Below are positions 1 to 12,529 of a DNA stretch of 64,000 nucleotides, piece after piece; position 1 is the first letter of the stretch; each line of letters begins with the position of its first letter. This DNA is from Gnetum montanum (lineage: Eukaryota > Streptophyta > Gnetopsida > Gnetales > Gnetaceae). The stretch covers positions 107,242 through 171,241 of the forward strand of contig MNCI01018107.1 in the NCBI GenBank assembly GCA_015680685.1. The letters run 5' to 3'. Position numbers and translations under genes: made by a program. The notes below the pieces were generated by a model. The model was not told the origin of the DNA. It worked only from the letters and a program-made list of their open reading frames with translations, and ran no database searches.

Positions 1-413
1 CAAATAACTTGATACAAAATGAGCACAAAACAACAAGGAAACTGTCCAGACAGAAGTTTGATCTACCTCGTAGGCCAAAGCTGGGATGCAAGGATGGTCA
101 AGCTCTAAGGTCTGCCGATCAATTTTTTTTGACCGGTAGAGTCTGCAAACTGGGCGAGACAATCTCACAATCCGTGATCTGCTTTTTTGCTTCGAGTAGT
201 TTCCACTCAGGGCAGCGATCGCTAATGGAACGATCTCTATTGTTGCTCCGGCTCAAACGCACTGTGCTCTGTTCTCGCTGAAGGATGATACTGTCGACGG
301 TTGTCAAAAGGTTGCTCTTTGTTTCCCTGCTCAAGGCGATAAGTGCTTCCTTGCTCAGAAAATGCTCTTGCCCTTTTGATTTTTGCCAACAGAAGTGATA
401 AAATGCTCTGATG
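1..413. other. Unassigned segment left of an assembly N
   Basis: This stretch is visibly richer in CG dinucleotides than the next 12 kb and does not continue retrotransposon copy A, whose RT should lie here if the sequence were contiguous. The longest open frames on either strand (90 codons plus, 71 codons minus) match no family I recognise. It ends at the N at 414, so it may come from another locus or an unrelated insertion. Confidence 0.5.
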
Positions 414-439
414 NACTACCCTCTCACCCAACTACACTA

Positions 440-760
440 TCCATTGGGCATTTGATGTGGAGCATAGTCCTAGGTTGGTGGAGCATTAAATGGCCTAGAG
501 AGGGTATATAGGCATAGTTTTACCATAGAAAGTTGTCATTTTACTCATTTCACTATTACGTTGGGAGTGTAGTCTTGATATTATTGCTACTTTTGTTGCC
601 AATGGAGAGTCTAGTTGGGGGAAAGATGATGCACTGTAGTGGACACTTGCACCCAAGACTGGTGAACGTCACCAAGGGAGAGAGAGTATTGGGCTATCTA
701 CCACAGGCATGTGTGGAGTAGAGGAGGCCGTTAACATCAACTAGGTACACCGACTATGTT
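440..760 (+). promoter_or_regulatory. Antisense-gene promoter, copy A
   Basis: The stretch is clearly homologous to 23150-23520 read on the minus strand in copy B. Both carry a TATA box in the context GGGTATATAG (here TATATA at 505-510), followed by aligned sequence with ATTGGGAG or GTTGGGAG about 50-60 bp further on. Both have copies of a GGAGAGYRTAGT-type motif or its inverse on either side of the TATA box. Its direction matches the antisense coding exons downstream. No transcript is known from sequence alone. Confidence 0.65.
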
Positions 761-2220
761 CTCCCTTTTTTGCTTAGTTTTTGTTTGTTTCTACCATTGG
801 TGAAGGGTTTGGAAGTGTAGTCCCACATGCCTTACCATGATGCCTTGATGCGGTAGTGGCCATTGCTGTTGTGAGTGGCATGGCATAGTGGGGTGGTAGG
901 AAGGGTGTGGTAGGGAGGGCTTCTATTTTGTTTCTGCTTCACGTGGGTTCTACATAGGACTAGGGCCCTATGCATTAGGGGCCATGGTTGGCACCACATT
1001 CTATTTATTTTAACCTCTTCTTTATCTTTCTGTACTTGATCTTGGAAAGACACAACATTGTAAGGTGCATGTTGGGTTAGGGAGGGTGGTGTGTTGCATT
1101 TTGTGAGGTGACCATTGGGACCATGAATACTGTTACGTGATGCAACACCACCACAAGGGGATACAACTACTAGCATGCACCATCTCCTTCTTGATGGGCT
1201 TGTGTAGGGCTAGGGTTCTGTGTGGGCTAGGGTTGCAGGTGAGGGGGATGGGTTGTGCATAAGAGGGGAGGGGGCTATGTTGAATGTAGGTGTGGGGCTA
1301 TTAGTGTGCATAGGGGGGGGGGGGGGGGNTGTGGCAAGCATTGCAAGGATAGGGCTTGCTACATTCCCCTTGTCATGGCTACATGGGCTATGGTCATAGT
1401 AGTAGGGTGTGCATCTCTAGCATCATGTGTTTTTTTTTGGCATTGTAGGGACAACCTTGAAGATTGTGCTCCATACTATGGGTGTAGATCCATTGGTGCC
1501 ATGCAAACACTTTGGCACTTTGAAGGCTATGCTAAGGATTACGCTTGGGGTGACAATAGAGGAAAGAAAGGGCCATGGTGGAGTTGGGCCAACGCGACAT
1601 TTGTAATGGTGTGGTGACACATGGAGACTATGTTCTCCACTGCTATGGATAAGACTATGCTCTCAACTATAGTAGGCTTGAGAGGGTAGGTTCCACCAAT
1701 GTTACTCAAAATTTTAGAGTTAGAAAATTTTTGAAAAATTTCACCAGTTTCTAGACTACACTCTCCATTGAGGTAGTTTGAAGATAGAAAAATTTTGTAG
1801 CTTCCAAAGTTAGAAAAATTTTGCTAAAATTTTGTTAACTATGAATAATGTTAAAGTTGTAAAATGTAGTGCTAAGCCTATAGAAACATGCCATACCCCT
1901 AGGAGTGCTAGATGCATTGAACAAGTTAAGCAATGTGCTACACTTGAGGATCCCTAGGGTGCATTGTCAAAATTGCATTTACGCTAATTTATGTTAATAA
2001 TTTATAATATGTATGTTAAAATTTTGCATCTATATGTGCACACTAATTCTTTGCCTATTTCTTGCTAATTGCAAGGTGCTGTTGAAAACTATTCTAATTG
2101 TGATTGAGCTTGGAGGTATCCTTTGTTGCATGAGTGAACCTGTTCCTAACACACCTACACTAGATATGCAAGTGGACCATTAGGTGGTATGGTTCTAGAT
2201 AGGGACTTGGAAGTTCTTAG
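761..2220 (+). other. 5' untranslated or intronic part of the antisense unit, copy A
   Basis: No coding exon is recognised between the promoter and the first alignable exon. The region has G/T-rich sequence, a run of 16 G at 1313-1328 followed by an N at 1329, and further copies of the GGAGAGYRTAGT-type motif or its inverse near 1623, 1657 and 1754. The matching region of copy B is 21.9-23.2 kb. Confidence 0.5.
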
Positions 2221-5200
2221 AATACTTACTACAAAAATTTAGTATGATCATTGCGTCACACTTGGTAGTGGACGCTATTAGTGCCATCACTAAGATTTTG
2301 CTACCCAGGGCTAACTTGGACATCCTAAAGTTCATCTCAGATGAGTCCACTATGCGCATTAATGGGAAGAGAGGCTCATGTAGAGGCCCCAGGAGTGCCT
2401 ATCAAGTATCTAGAGTATAGTACATGATAGGGTTTTCTTGTTATAACAAGAGAAACTCCTTTTTTATCACCTAGTAGTTGCATACTCTATTTCAAAACCC
2501 ACCTGGAACTACCTACGACGTTGTAGGGTAAGTGCTTCTATTGCTCTCGTAGTATCCCATGCTATTTGCCCATATAAAGTTGCTAATGGTTCTATGGTTA
2601 ATGTAGCATTTAGAGTTGATGACGATGGATTTCATGATGATGTGGATACTATAGCCTTAACTTGTACTACCTTAGAGTTGTCCTCATCTAGCATAAATGT
2701 TCAAGTAACTATGTTTGAGCAAGTGGGACACGATTTGGAGGCTTACATCTCTTAGTATCTAAAGACATATGAGTGATGCAGGACCAACAACTGGTTGGAT
2801 GAGGAGTGAGATACTAGTGAGATTAACACTGAATTGGTGTTTGTAGCACCAACTTCATCTCACACTTCATTTGTGTCATGTACATATCTATGCATTGGTT
2901 CATGTGGTTGCTCATGCATGCCTTTTAGTTTGCCTCATTTGTATGATGCTAACATTGATTTACATTGTGTTGTAGTGGTGGTTGCCTTAGCTAAGGTGAC
3001 AGTGATTACCACAAGTCATACGAAGGCCACCCTCATCATGAAACATTGCAATGTAGAGGATGCACAACATTGGCTATGCTATAAAGCACTAGATGCACTG
3101 ACGGCTCAGCTCACACATGTTGGGTTAATAGACCTATTCTTGGCCCTTGGCCTAAGTATCCGAGTGGTCAAATTGGTCAGCATCATTAACTCCTTTAACA
3201 ACAATGTTAAGAAATTTGTCACTTGGGTACATGTTGTGATGGTAGTGTTGGACCTAAGTAAGGCCTTCTTCATAGATCTCTTTAGCATTCTAGCTAATGG
3301 CCTGATGATTTTCAGTAAGGCTAGCAATGAGGTGGACTACTATGGGGAGATTGAGAACTAGTTGGAGGCCACTCAATCCCACAAGGATATACTAATTAGA
3401 GATGTGCTAGTGCTTGAGGTGCAAAAGCTCTACCCTTTGTTCTATGCTCATGCCTTTTCAAAGTTGGTCTCCTAGGGTGATGAAGGAAGGTACGAGTGAT
3501 GAAGGAGGCATTGCTAGAGGCCACAAGGTTCAATTAGGCTACATACATAGCCACTAGCATGCATGTAGAGATTTCTAGACTATGATTCAACCTCCAAATA
3601 AGGTCCCACATCCATTTCACATTCTTTACAAGATACCTACGAAGGTTCACAGAGCTTTTGGTTGTGCAAGATAATGGGCGATGGGTGATGCAAGATTCTG
3701 AGTATCTATCTAGGCCATGGATCAAGCACATGTTCTTAACCACACACATGCAAGACCCCTCAAAGGAAATCAATGAGTCATTATCAATAATGACTAAGGG
3801 TCTCATGGGGCACTTTCATTAATCATATAATAGCATGGGTGAGGGTCCTTTGGTTGGGACCATGGATATAAGCAAGGTGGATAGTTACATAGTAGAGATG
3901 ATGGGGTCATCCAAGGCCAAGATCAATAGGTTGAATCCTCCAGAAGAAGCTACCCCTAAGATTAGGAAGCTAAGTAGCAAGAGGATCTACATTAAGCTGC
4001 AAAGCTTGCATGTAGATGTTATAGGTTAGTATGTGTAGATTCTTAGATGCATGAGTTATAATCATGTAAATTTTTTTTTACTTTTATGTTTTTTTATTAT
4101 GCCATACTATTAACTAGTTAATAATGTGCTATATATGTATTAATCACAAAAAAAAGAAGAGTAGGTTGCAAGATCAGTGATCAAAGTGGAAATAGAGGAG
4201 GAACCTCCTCAACCTAAGGAGGTGTCTCATGGAGATGGCCTTCCCAAGTTGATAGAGGCCCTTTGGTAGCTAGAGGAAGAGGGGTTGCTCCACCCTGATG
4301 GGGATGATTTTAATAGTTTTTTCAATGGTATGCAGCTAGGTGAACCTCCTACATTCACACCTAAGGGCTTGCTAGGTAATCAACTTGTATTGCCATCTGT
4401 CTTCCCTTTTTTTCTCTAATATCTTTAGTTTTAAGGTCATATTCTAATCACATCTTTATGTTACAACATTATATATTCCCACCAGTGGTCCTACATCTAC
4501 CTACCACATGGAGCCATGGGTAGATATACCAAATAAATTTTCCTTCATGGAATGCATTTTTGAGGACATGGTGGACCGCTTGCAGCAAGTGGACCTAGAG
4601 CTCAATATGTGTGGAATATTTTTGTTTTATGCTATTCTACTTATTGCTTAAATGCTTAATTTTTGGCTAAGATTATTTGGTTGTTTTTTCCCATAGGTCC
4701 TAAGCTACAGTGGGACTAGAGCAAGGTGGCCAAAGTGGATGCTCTACCAAAGCTTTCTTTTGAAGTTGATTAGATACCTCGTCACATGTATGAGACATTG
4801 AACAAGTGCACACTTTCTTGTGCAAAGGAATTGTGGATTTGCAAGCACTCAAATGAGCACTTATGGAAATGCATGCATGAACTTGAAGAAAGGATGGCTA
4901 GCTAGGATGAGAAGATCAAGGATCTTCAATCTAGATATGACTTCATAGTAGCTAGATTATAGGGAGATGACACCTAACATACTTTTGAGATTGAGTATGC
5001 CAGATATTGGATAGCTCTTAGAGGTAAGAATGAGGCCACATGAGAGCTGATCAAGCAGTGACTCCAGATGAACTTGCTCATCCAAAAGAACTAGGATTGG
5101 AAGAATTATAGCATAAAGTTTTATTGATGAGAACATGTGCAAAATAATCACAAGCATCAGTACAAGCAAGAGTGTAATGCATACCTATGATGGTAGAAGA

Positions 5201-5692
5201 AGGAGTCTACTGAATGCTACCACTTCAAGATGTTTCTTGAGGCAACCAAAGGAAATTAGGCATAAGAATTGTTTATGTAGACTATGATCATAAGTAACTC
5301 TCTTATGAGAGAGATTCTTACCCCCTCTAGAGAGGCCTCTTCTACTACCTTTTCTATGGAGCCACCTACATGGACCACTATGAACAAAGGAAATACCCTT
5401 GCAAGTGTTGACTTTGGCCAAGAGGCCTAGATGCAACTTTCTAAAGGTAAGATCCTTCATCACTTGAAGGTTGGCCTAGGAAAGTTACCTCTAGAACTCA
5501 TTGATGTAGGACCCTCTCAGGTTAGTTTGTTTTTCATAATTTTTATGTTTTGAGTTAGCCCATAGTATGCATATTTTCTTACTAATTTTGTATGTCTATT
5601 AATGGTTGTGGTAGGTACTAGGCGATGTTGTAGTCCCCAACGACACGGTGGAGGAAGAAGAACTTCCACCCCCACCTAGTGCTACTGGTTGA
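2221..5692 (+). pseudogene. Antisense accessory gene, copy A (spliced, decayed)
   Basis: This gene runs opposite to gag-pol and its function is unknown. Exons can be placed by alignment with copies B and C. One ends at 2527 before GTAAGTG. The next starts at 2607 after TAG. A long region of about 3000-4024 contains AQHWL and ANGL and ends before GTTAGTATG. Then come 4165-4375, 4486 to about 4615, and 4697-5520, which has a predicted coiled coil, the string EYARYWIALR and the end GPSQ before GTTAGT. The last exon is 5615-5692, Glu/Pro-rich, with stop TGA at 5690-5692. Many internal stops are TAG where copy C has Gln or Trp. The protein resembles no family I can name with confidence. It lies between protease and RT of the host element. 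Confidence 0.75.
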
Positions 5693-5904
5693 GCATGACC
5701 AAATGTACCTCCCACTAGGCCTTTTTTATTACTATGTTCTTACTATGTGATGTTATTCATGCTATGTACTACTATGCATATTACATTTTATGAATGACTA
5801 TTCATTGTGTATCATTTGCTATGCACTTGCTATGCGTATAATGTAATGTGATGAATTAATGTGCTAACTTAAGAATATGCAATGATAGTGTTAATTGGCC
5901 ATTG

Positions 5905-6505
5905 TAGGTCCCATGCTAGTTTAAGGCCATAGAGGGATGGTTGATGCTAGTTTTTTGCCATTTTGGGCCATGGTATTGCTAGTTTAACATCATTCCAATC
6001 CACTACAAGGGGATTGAAGGCAATAGTTTAGGGCAGTTTTGGGCCACAACGATTGCTAGTTTAAGGTCATTCCTGGCCAAGGTGGTAGTGGTAGCTTTAG
6101 GCCATTCCGAGCCATAGAAATTACTTGTTTAGGATTATTCCAACCCACAACAATTAATATTTTAAGGCCATTTTTGGAGATATTGATTGCTAGCTTAGGG
6201 TCATTCTAGGCCACATTGATTACTAGCTAAGGGCCATTCTGGGCCATAGTGATAGCAGTAGTTTTAGGCGATTTCAGGTTGTAGGGACAAAATTTAAAGT
6301 AATAGTTTTATGCCATTCTAGGTTGCGATGTTGCTAGTTTAAGGTCGTTTTAGGCCACAATATTAGCAATTTAGGGTTATAGCAGGCTGCAAGAATAGAA
6401 TTAAAAGTGATAGTTTTAGGCCATTTCGAGTCACTATGTTGCTAGTTCAAGGTCATCCTCAGCTACAACATCACCAATTTAGGGCCATAGTGGGCCACCT
6501 ATTGC
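5905..6505 (-). repeat. Tandem repeat array 1, copy A
   Basis: About a dozen diverged units of roughly 40-50 bp share a core read on plus as GCTAGTTTAAGGCCATT followed by TGGGCCA. The array lies between the stop of the antisense gene and the protease end, so it is at the convergent 3' ends of both coding directions. Related arrays occur at 17660-18020 (copy B) and 60600-60835 (copy C). Confidence 0.85.
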
Positions 6506-6999
6506 TATCTCTCATTTTGGTAAGTTTTGTGTTTATGCTTTTTATGTACTTTGATGTTTTTCATGCATTAACCTAATAACTCTACAAGAGTGTAAACTAA
6601 TCAAGATAATGTATAAAATATGCAAGTGAATGCATAAACAAAGAGAATAAATGTATAAACAAAGTGAAACAATGTGTAATCTAAGTAATCAAGCTAAATG
6701 TATATGTGTAAAAAAATGTAGTGTAAGTGAAAGGGTAGAAGCGAAGGGTAGGTAGGCATCTAGCATGTTTCAAGCTAAGGGGATACCTTGGTTGTGCAGT
6801 TGCTTTCTAATTCGATGTGGGTTAGGAGGTGCGTAGGGCCTAGATTGCACTATCCAGTAGTCTCCTTAACCCTTGCTTGCTATGTCAAAGGGAAATTTTT
6901 CCCATAAGGCATCTTTTGACAGGTTACCAACTTCTTGTATCTTTTTAGGTGTGTCTACCTAACACATTTTTTGTTGTCCTTTATGGTAGATGCATCATT
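6506..6999 (-). other. Post-protease region, copy A
   Basis: A decayed open frame continues past the protease and aligns with copy B 17210-17450. It includes a segment reading roughly PRYPL then MLGAYLP in the two copies combined. This may be the end of the gag-protease ORF or the start of a sense intron. No domain is recognised. Confidence 0.4.
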
Positions 7000-7420
7000 A
7001 GGCAACTCCACCTTTGACCCTTACTTCATATTTATGTTGTTGATGGCCAAATGGGTGATGTTATCACCATTGATGATAACCTCACCACCTTTGTATAGAA
7101 GGTGGAATTCTTGGTGGATTAGAGAGGAGATGGCTGATACTTGGGCAAGCCTTAACCTACCCAAAATTAAGTTAAAGCTTGACATTTTCTCTACAACAAT
7201 GAATTTAGCCATGGTGGGAAATTGTTCCTCTACTACAAAGGCTATGGTGATGATACCCCTAACAATGATGCACAACCCGTTAAAGGATTTTAGACATGTA
7301 GTTTTCGTTAGCTTGATTTGGTCTGCAAGGCCTAGTTTGTCAATAATGGTGTATGGAATTACATTTATTACTACCCCATCATCAATGTGCACTCTCCAAA
7401 TCTTGCATTTCCTAACACAT
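7000..7420 (-). pseudogene. Retropepsin (aspartic protease) fragment, copy A
   Basis: The protease would cut the Gag-Pol polyprotein of the element. The active-site string reads HIDDGVVINVIPY (codons for DDG near 7374-7382), followed by a YTIIDKLGL segment, a KSFNG segment, and FNLILGR near the C-terminus. DDG in place of the usual DTG/DSG is shared with copy B, so it appears to be a family feature. The frame from 7392 to 7021 is open for 123 codons, then decays. It lies downstream of gag, as in Tat-lineage elements. Confidence 0.8.
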
Positions 7421-8289
7421 ATGGTGATGAATATGGATGCTATTATGACCTCACCATTCTCAAGTTTGACCTTAATTGCTTCATCATGAAATGCTAGAGA
7501 TGTGGAGCTTGATTCCTATGATCTAGGAGGCAACATCATTGGCTGGATGGAGTTCTCATATGAAAGGATGTCCTCCATGATAGGAATAAAGCTCAACATC
7601 TGTACCAATGCTTTGTAGTGGGTAGATGAGGTCATGACTAGGTCATATGAGATTAGTGTTGTGTTTTGCTACTTGAGTGCTTGCTTAACTTAGGCTAATG
7701 TGTATGTGATGTCTTTGCCATCAACCAAGTTTTTATTGGCCTTTCCTTCTTTCATACATTCTAAGAGATAAATTTTGTGAAGAGGTGACTTAGGCCTCAT
7801 TTTTCTAGCTTGCCTAGGGGCCTCAATGCTCCTTGGAAATTTACTTGTTTTGGCCTACTCAATTGCCTTGGCCATGGGGATTGTAGATATGGCAATTGGT
7901 TTTGGTGGACCTAACGCCATTTTCTCTTGATGTTGCCTAACCATCTAGTCTACAAGACACTTGGTAGGCCTCTTATGTTGCCACCTAGGAAATCTACCCA
8001 TGTTGCTAGTAGATTCAGCTCTTGGACGGGAAGGGACCAATGCATTACCCACTACCAAGCTTTAGGTAGGTGAGGAGCTAGCATGTTGTGGCATCCTAAC
8101 AATAAAGGATGGTTAAATAGTTCTTCTTGTGACATGCTATGGGGCCCTAACCATGAAAGGCGTTGTAGGTTCTTGAGATGGCATTCTGATGATGAAAGGA
8201 GGACTTCAACCCATAGGGGCTAAGGGAACTCTTATGCTACCATAGGGCATATAGACCACAAATGGCTGCTACACCAATTCTAAGTTGTC

Positions 8290-9880
8290 ATCAATGTTGA
8301 TAATGTTAATGACATAGTTGGCATCGTCCACATTTAGAGGATCCTGGTACACCATCAGAGATAAATTTTGAGGTCTAATTGCATTAGTCATGTCAAGCAC
8401 TAGCTCACCTTTGTCAATCATTCTTTGGAGACCATCCTACAAGGCTATGCAAAAATCGTTGTTATGGCTAGGCAATTGGTGGTAGTGGCAAAACTAGTAT
8501 AGCCTAAAATGTTTTGGGACTAGGGGCTCATTTGGTGCCTTGAAAAGGGGTTTCTAAGTAGCTTGTAGTATCTATTGTTCCTTTTATGGGCATCCTCAAA
8601 CATTTGCTTATATTGGATGTTCTTAGCTTTTAACAGTTGTTCAAGTAGCTTTGAGGGCTTTAGTGGTAATGGGGTGTACTCAGAACGATCCTTGTGCTCA
8701 AATATATGCCTTGGAGAAGCTTGCGCTATGGCCATCAGTGACATGGGTTGATTGGTTGTCATAGTGCTAGGGTTGGAAGCTTTGTTATTTGTTGAGCCTC
8801 TAGGTTGCCTAGCCATTAGGGTGTACTTGAAGTGATCCTTGTGCTTGAAGTTCAGCCTTGAAGCTAGTTGGTTGCTGTAGTGCTAAGGTTGGTAGCTCTG
8901 TTGTTAGCCAGGGCTCTAGGTTGCCTAGCTATTGGCCTCAGGTTAGTTGTTTTGGCCTCTTTGGCCATAGTTTCCACTATTTCATTTTCTTCCCATTATT
9001 GTTGTCTTTCTTTGCATGTAGGTTTTTATAGGCCATGTAGGCTGGGTCCTTACTAGCTTCTACTACATCTTGTATGCTTTTAGTTTGAGCAAATGCTTGG
9101 CTTAGAGATTGTAGGTCCAAATAGTATAACTTTAACTTTATGAAGTCATTGACTACATCCATAAAGATGGAAAAGAGGTGTGTTTTGGCTATCAGCTCTC
9201 GTATCTTATTTAACGAGGCACTCTAGCATTGAATGAATTTTTGCATGGGCTCTAGGTGTCCCTACTTTATTGGCATTAGTTCGTCCAAAGTTATCTCTGG
9301 CTTAATGTTGTACTTGAAGCACATCACAAATTAGCTCAAAAGATCCTCCAAAGAGGAAATAGAGCTTCTAGGTAATTCATGGTGGCAATCTAGTGTCTTG
9401 CCAATGAGTGACATGGCAAACACATGTATGATGACATGTGGCCATGCCTACAACATCAAATGCTCTGATCTAAATATGACTAGATGTGCATTAGGATCTC
9501 CTTGACCATTGTATTTTGTGAACTGGGGTAGTGGAACTCCAAGTAGAAGAGTTAGAGGAGGAACCACAAGACTTATAGGATCATCATGGTAAAAGTCCAA
9601 CACATTGATAATTTTGGAGGAGGTAGCCTTGAGCTACTTCATGCCTTCCATTTGGAATGCTTAGTCTAAGTTGTGAGATGTACCGGTTGATTGTGCTAGC
9701 TATGCAACTGGTTGTTGGACTAACATTTGGAATCACTGAATAGGCTTGATGTGTGGGCCAAGCTATAGGGATGATGATTGGGATAGGTAATGCATATGTG
9801 GGCTGAGCTAATGCCAATGGCACTAATGAAATAGGTAAGTTCTAGGATGTCTAAGCCACTTGGGGCCTAGAGATAGGCCC
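8290..9880 (-). pseudogene. Gag fragment, copy A
   Basis: This is the capsid/nucleocapsid-type protein of the element. A proline-rich N-terminal part is followed by a retrotransposon gag domain with the strings FTKYNGQGDPNAHL, AMSLIGKTLD and VVNDFIKLKLYYL. A knuckle-like end CHYHQLPSHNNDFC follows near 8480, where the expected GH reads SH. The frame is broken by TAG codons and at least one frameshift around 9600. All blocks align with gag of copies B and C. Confidence 0.8.
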
Positions 9881-10993
9881 TACATGGAAGTGTTGTTGAG
9901 TTGATGCAGTTGCATTAGGTAGCAATGATTGAATGGATGTCAGTGATGGCAAGAATGACAAGATAAAAGGGGCTAATACATCATGTTAGTTCTGATGCAT
10001 CTGGTGCATTGCTATCACAAGCATCGACCTAAAAGGTGATACTAGTTCTATAACCATCTCTAGGAGAATAGGCAAATGGGATTGCAGGAGCCAATCCAGG
10101 GGTAGCTTGCTAGAAGATGGTATGAAAAGAGCCCTCATTCTTAGAGCTAGCTTTGAAATCATCCTTCTCTTCCTATATGGGTTCTTCATAGTTTGTTTGA
10201 ATGAGTTGGGCTAACATCCAATGATAGGGCTTTGTGAGTGGGATGATGTTAAGTGAGGAAGGGATGTACTCTTGTCTATTTTAATGAATTATTTCATAGC
10301 CTCATTTTTCTTCCATGTATAAGAAATCTATGAATAGCCCTACTTGAATATTTGTGAAAATGAAGTTATATTATTCATCACTTAGCATGTTGTACTTTGG
10401 ATCTTGCCCATGTAGTCAAAGGGATTACCTTGGCTCTACCATTACAGGATTCCTAGGGTTATCAATCCAAGTCTCTTGTTGGATAGGCAAGATGGCGAGT
10501 GTGCTTGGGACTAATGTTGAAGGCTGTTTTGAGTTCATGGATGTAGATTAAGTTGCAAGAGGGAAGGAAAATGGTTATTGATTATGAAAAATGGCTAACT
10601 TTGTTGACTACGCTAAGATCTGACTACACTCTCTACATTGAGGGCTAACTATGCTCTTTACATTCAGAGCTTACTACACTCTCACTAAAAGTGTCAAGGA
10701 TTTGGCTAATTATGTGAATGTGTGCTCTGGGTTGCTACATGGGTTTCCCTAGGAACTGACTACAGGGTTTAGTCTACACTAACTGGGTAGTAGATAACAC
10801 CTACATTAGCCTAAGATCCAGCTATTGCTACATGCATAGTAGGTTCACAAGGGTGTTATGGTCTATGCTATCCTGAAGCCAATAATAGTTCTACGCTATC
10901 TTGAAGCCAATAATAGTAATGTAGAGAGCACATGAGATAACCACCAACAATGTTTAAAGAAGGAAACAATAAAATGGTAGGCACTCCTTCTAG
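9881..10993 (-). other. Leader between 5' LTR and gag, copy A
   Basis: This is untranslated leader by position. The string CTAGAAGGAG on minus directly after the LTR end (about 10993-10984) is shared with copy B at 13319 and is the candidate primer-binding region. From 10600 to 10700 there are three to four copies of the ACTACACTCTC / ACTATGCTCT motif, the counterpart of the array at 13500-13735 in copy B. A 67-codon open frame at 9986-10189 may be the N-terminal part of gag. Confidence 0.5.
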
Positions 10994-12500
10994 TGTCAAA
11001 AATTGTAGAGATTAAAAACATTGGTGGTTGGAACACTGAGGTAGGTAGGCACATAGCCTAACCCTGAATCTACATGAGAACTTGCTAGAGGTAGAGACGA
11101 GGCACCTTGAATGGTCTTGTTGATTGAATGGGGACTTACTAGATGCAATCATGGTGTAGTATGGTTAGTCGTAGTGCTAATGTGAAATGATGATAAGTGT
11201 TCAATTGGTGTCAATGGAGTCAATGAGGTCAAGCATATTCAAGGTTTTTGACAAAAATGAATGTCAACATGTAGAGATCAGCACCCAAGCATAGTTTTAG
11301 GCATGGCTATGTGGTAAAACAACAAAAAATATGAATAAACTATGAAAAAATGCAAGGAGAGAGAGAGAGAGAGAGAAGTGAAACACCATCACAAATGGGG
11401 TTGAGCATAGTTAACATCAAAAGGGGTTAGAAGGTACATAGTGTACAATAGGCATAGTGGATAGTGTAGTCATAATCTTAGGTATGCCTGGTTGTAAAGA
11501 CTGGTGTTCCACCAAGATGTTTGCATTTGCTAGGTTTATTTTCATAGTGTACCATTGGCTATGATGTTTGGTTAGGCTGCAAGGGTATGTAGTGGTCTAC
11601 AACTTTGCCTGTCTTTGTTTTTCTAAGATACCTTTGCTTTTTTCCCAAGTGCTCCTTGGAATTGCTAATGCAAAAAATTTTCCAACTTGCCAATGCTTCG
11701 ATTTTTCCAATCTTGAAAATGTTGAGGGTAGGAATATTTATAGGGTTAGGTTTAGCATGAAATGCAGAGTGATTATGACATGGCAAAGGGGATAGTTGGG
11801 ACTATGCTAAGTGTAGTCACTATTCATGTGGTGTACTAATTGTGTTGATGGTTCTATGCTTTGCTAGACTTTGTGGGACTATGAAACTATGACTACACTT
11901 CCAAATGCATGTGCATATGCTGAGAGGACTACAAGGTCCTTGAAATAATGAAATATTTGAGACTACACTATCCACTATGTTGCATGGGGTCAAGTGTAGT
12001 TATAATTTTGGGGATAAATGGGGATACAGAAATAATGCATTTTGCTAACTAGGCTTGCTGAAGGTGAGTTGGAGCTAAGCTAAGTGTTGGTGCTACATTA
12101 TGGAGGCTACTAGACACTATTCTAGCTGACTACACTTGACTATGCTTTGGACTGTAGGGGAGCATAGTCCCGCACTTAGAAAAATTTGCAACAAATGGGT
12201 ATCACTGGAGGTTGACTACACTCCTAACTAGGGTTGAGCATAGTCTCAACACTTCAAGAAATCCACAAAAATTGGACCGTCATGCTAACTACACTCTCCA
12301 TGAGAGGCTGACTATGCTCTGAGGTATTGAGGAGCGTAGTCTTGGAACTTAGAAAAGTTTGCTACAACTAGCTTTGGGTTGACACTTAGACAAAATTGCA
12401 AAAATTGGCTTTTGTGCTAACTACGGTCTCCATTGGAGGCTAGCTATGCTTTAAGGTAGTAGAGAGCATAGCCCTAGCACTTAGAAAACAAATTCTAGCT
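10994..12500 (-). repeat. 5' LTR of copy A
   Basis: The LTR is recognised by alignment on the minus strand with the 3' LTR of copy B (28832-30295). It carries TATAAATA at 11742-11735 and the conserved tract ending GCATAGTCCCAACTATCCCC just upstream. The U3 part (about 11800-12500) holds repeated units with ACTATGCTCTCC-like and GGAGAGTGTAGT-like motifs in inverted pairs. The R-U5 part ends TTTTTGACA at 10994. A short GA microsatellite lies at about 11357-11376. The upstream edge at 12500 is approximate because it abuts the LTR of copy B. Confidence 0.8.
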
Positions 12501-12529
12501 AGGATGTTGTGGTCCATATTTGGTGGTGT

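Larger units (their letters stand above)
414..12500 (-). mobile_element. Copy A: Tat/Ogre-like Ty3/gypsy element, left part missing
   Basis: Read on the minus strand the order is 5' LTR (12500 to 10994), leader, gag (about 9880-8290), protease (about 7420-7000), repeat array 1 (6505-5905), the antisense gene on the plus strand, and the antisense promoter (about 440-760). RT, RNase H, integrase and the 3' LTR would lie left of position 414. The layout matches copies B and C. Reading frames are broken by many TAG codons, and CG is strongly depleted, which suggests long residence under DNA methylation. Its LTR start falls inside the 5' LTR of copy B, so A is younger than B. Confidence 0.85.

Noticed and set aside
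1313-1328. Run of 16 G as a G-quadruplex
   Set aside because: It ends in an N and is more likely a sequencing or assembly artefact in a G-rich stretch.
3106-3327. Minus-strand 73-codon frame
   Set aside because: It is a shadow of the antisense-gene exon of copy A, which aligns with copy C in the plus-strand frame.
5905-6505. CRISPR-like array
   Set aside because: Units are diverged, there are no unique spacers of fixed length, and the sequence is a eukaryotic retrotransposon.
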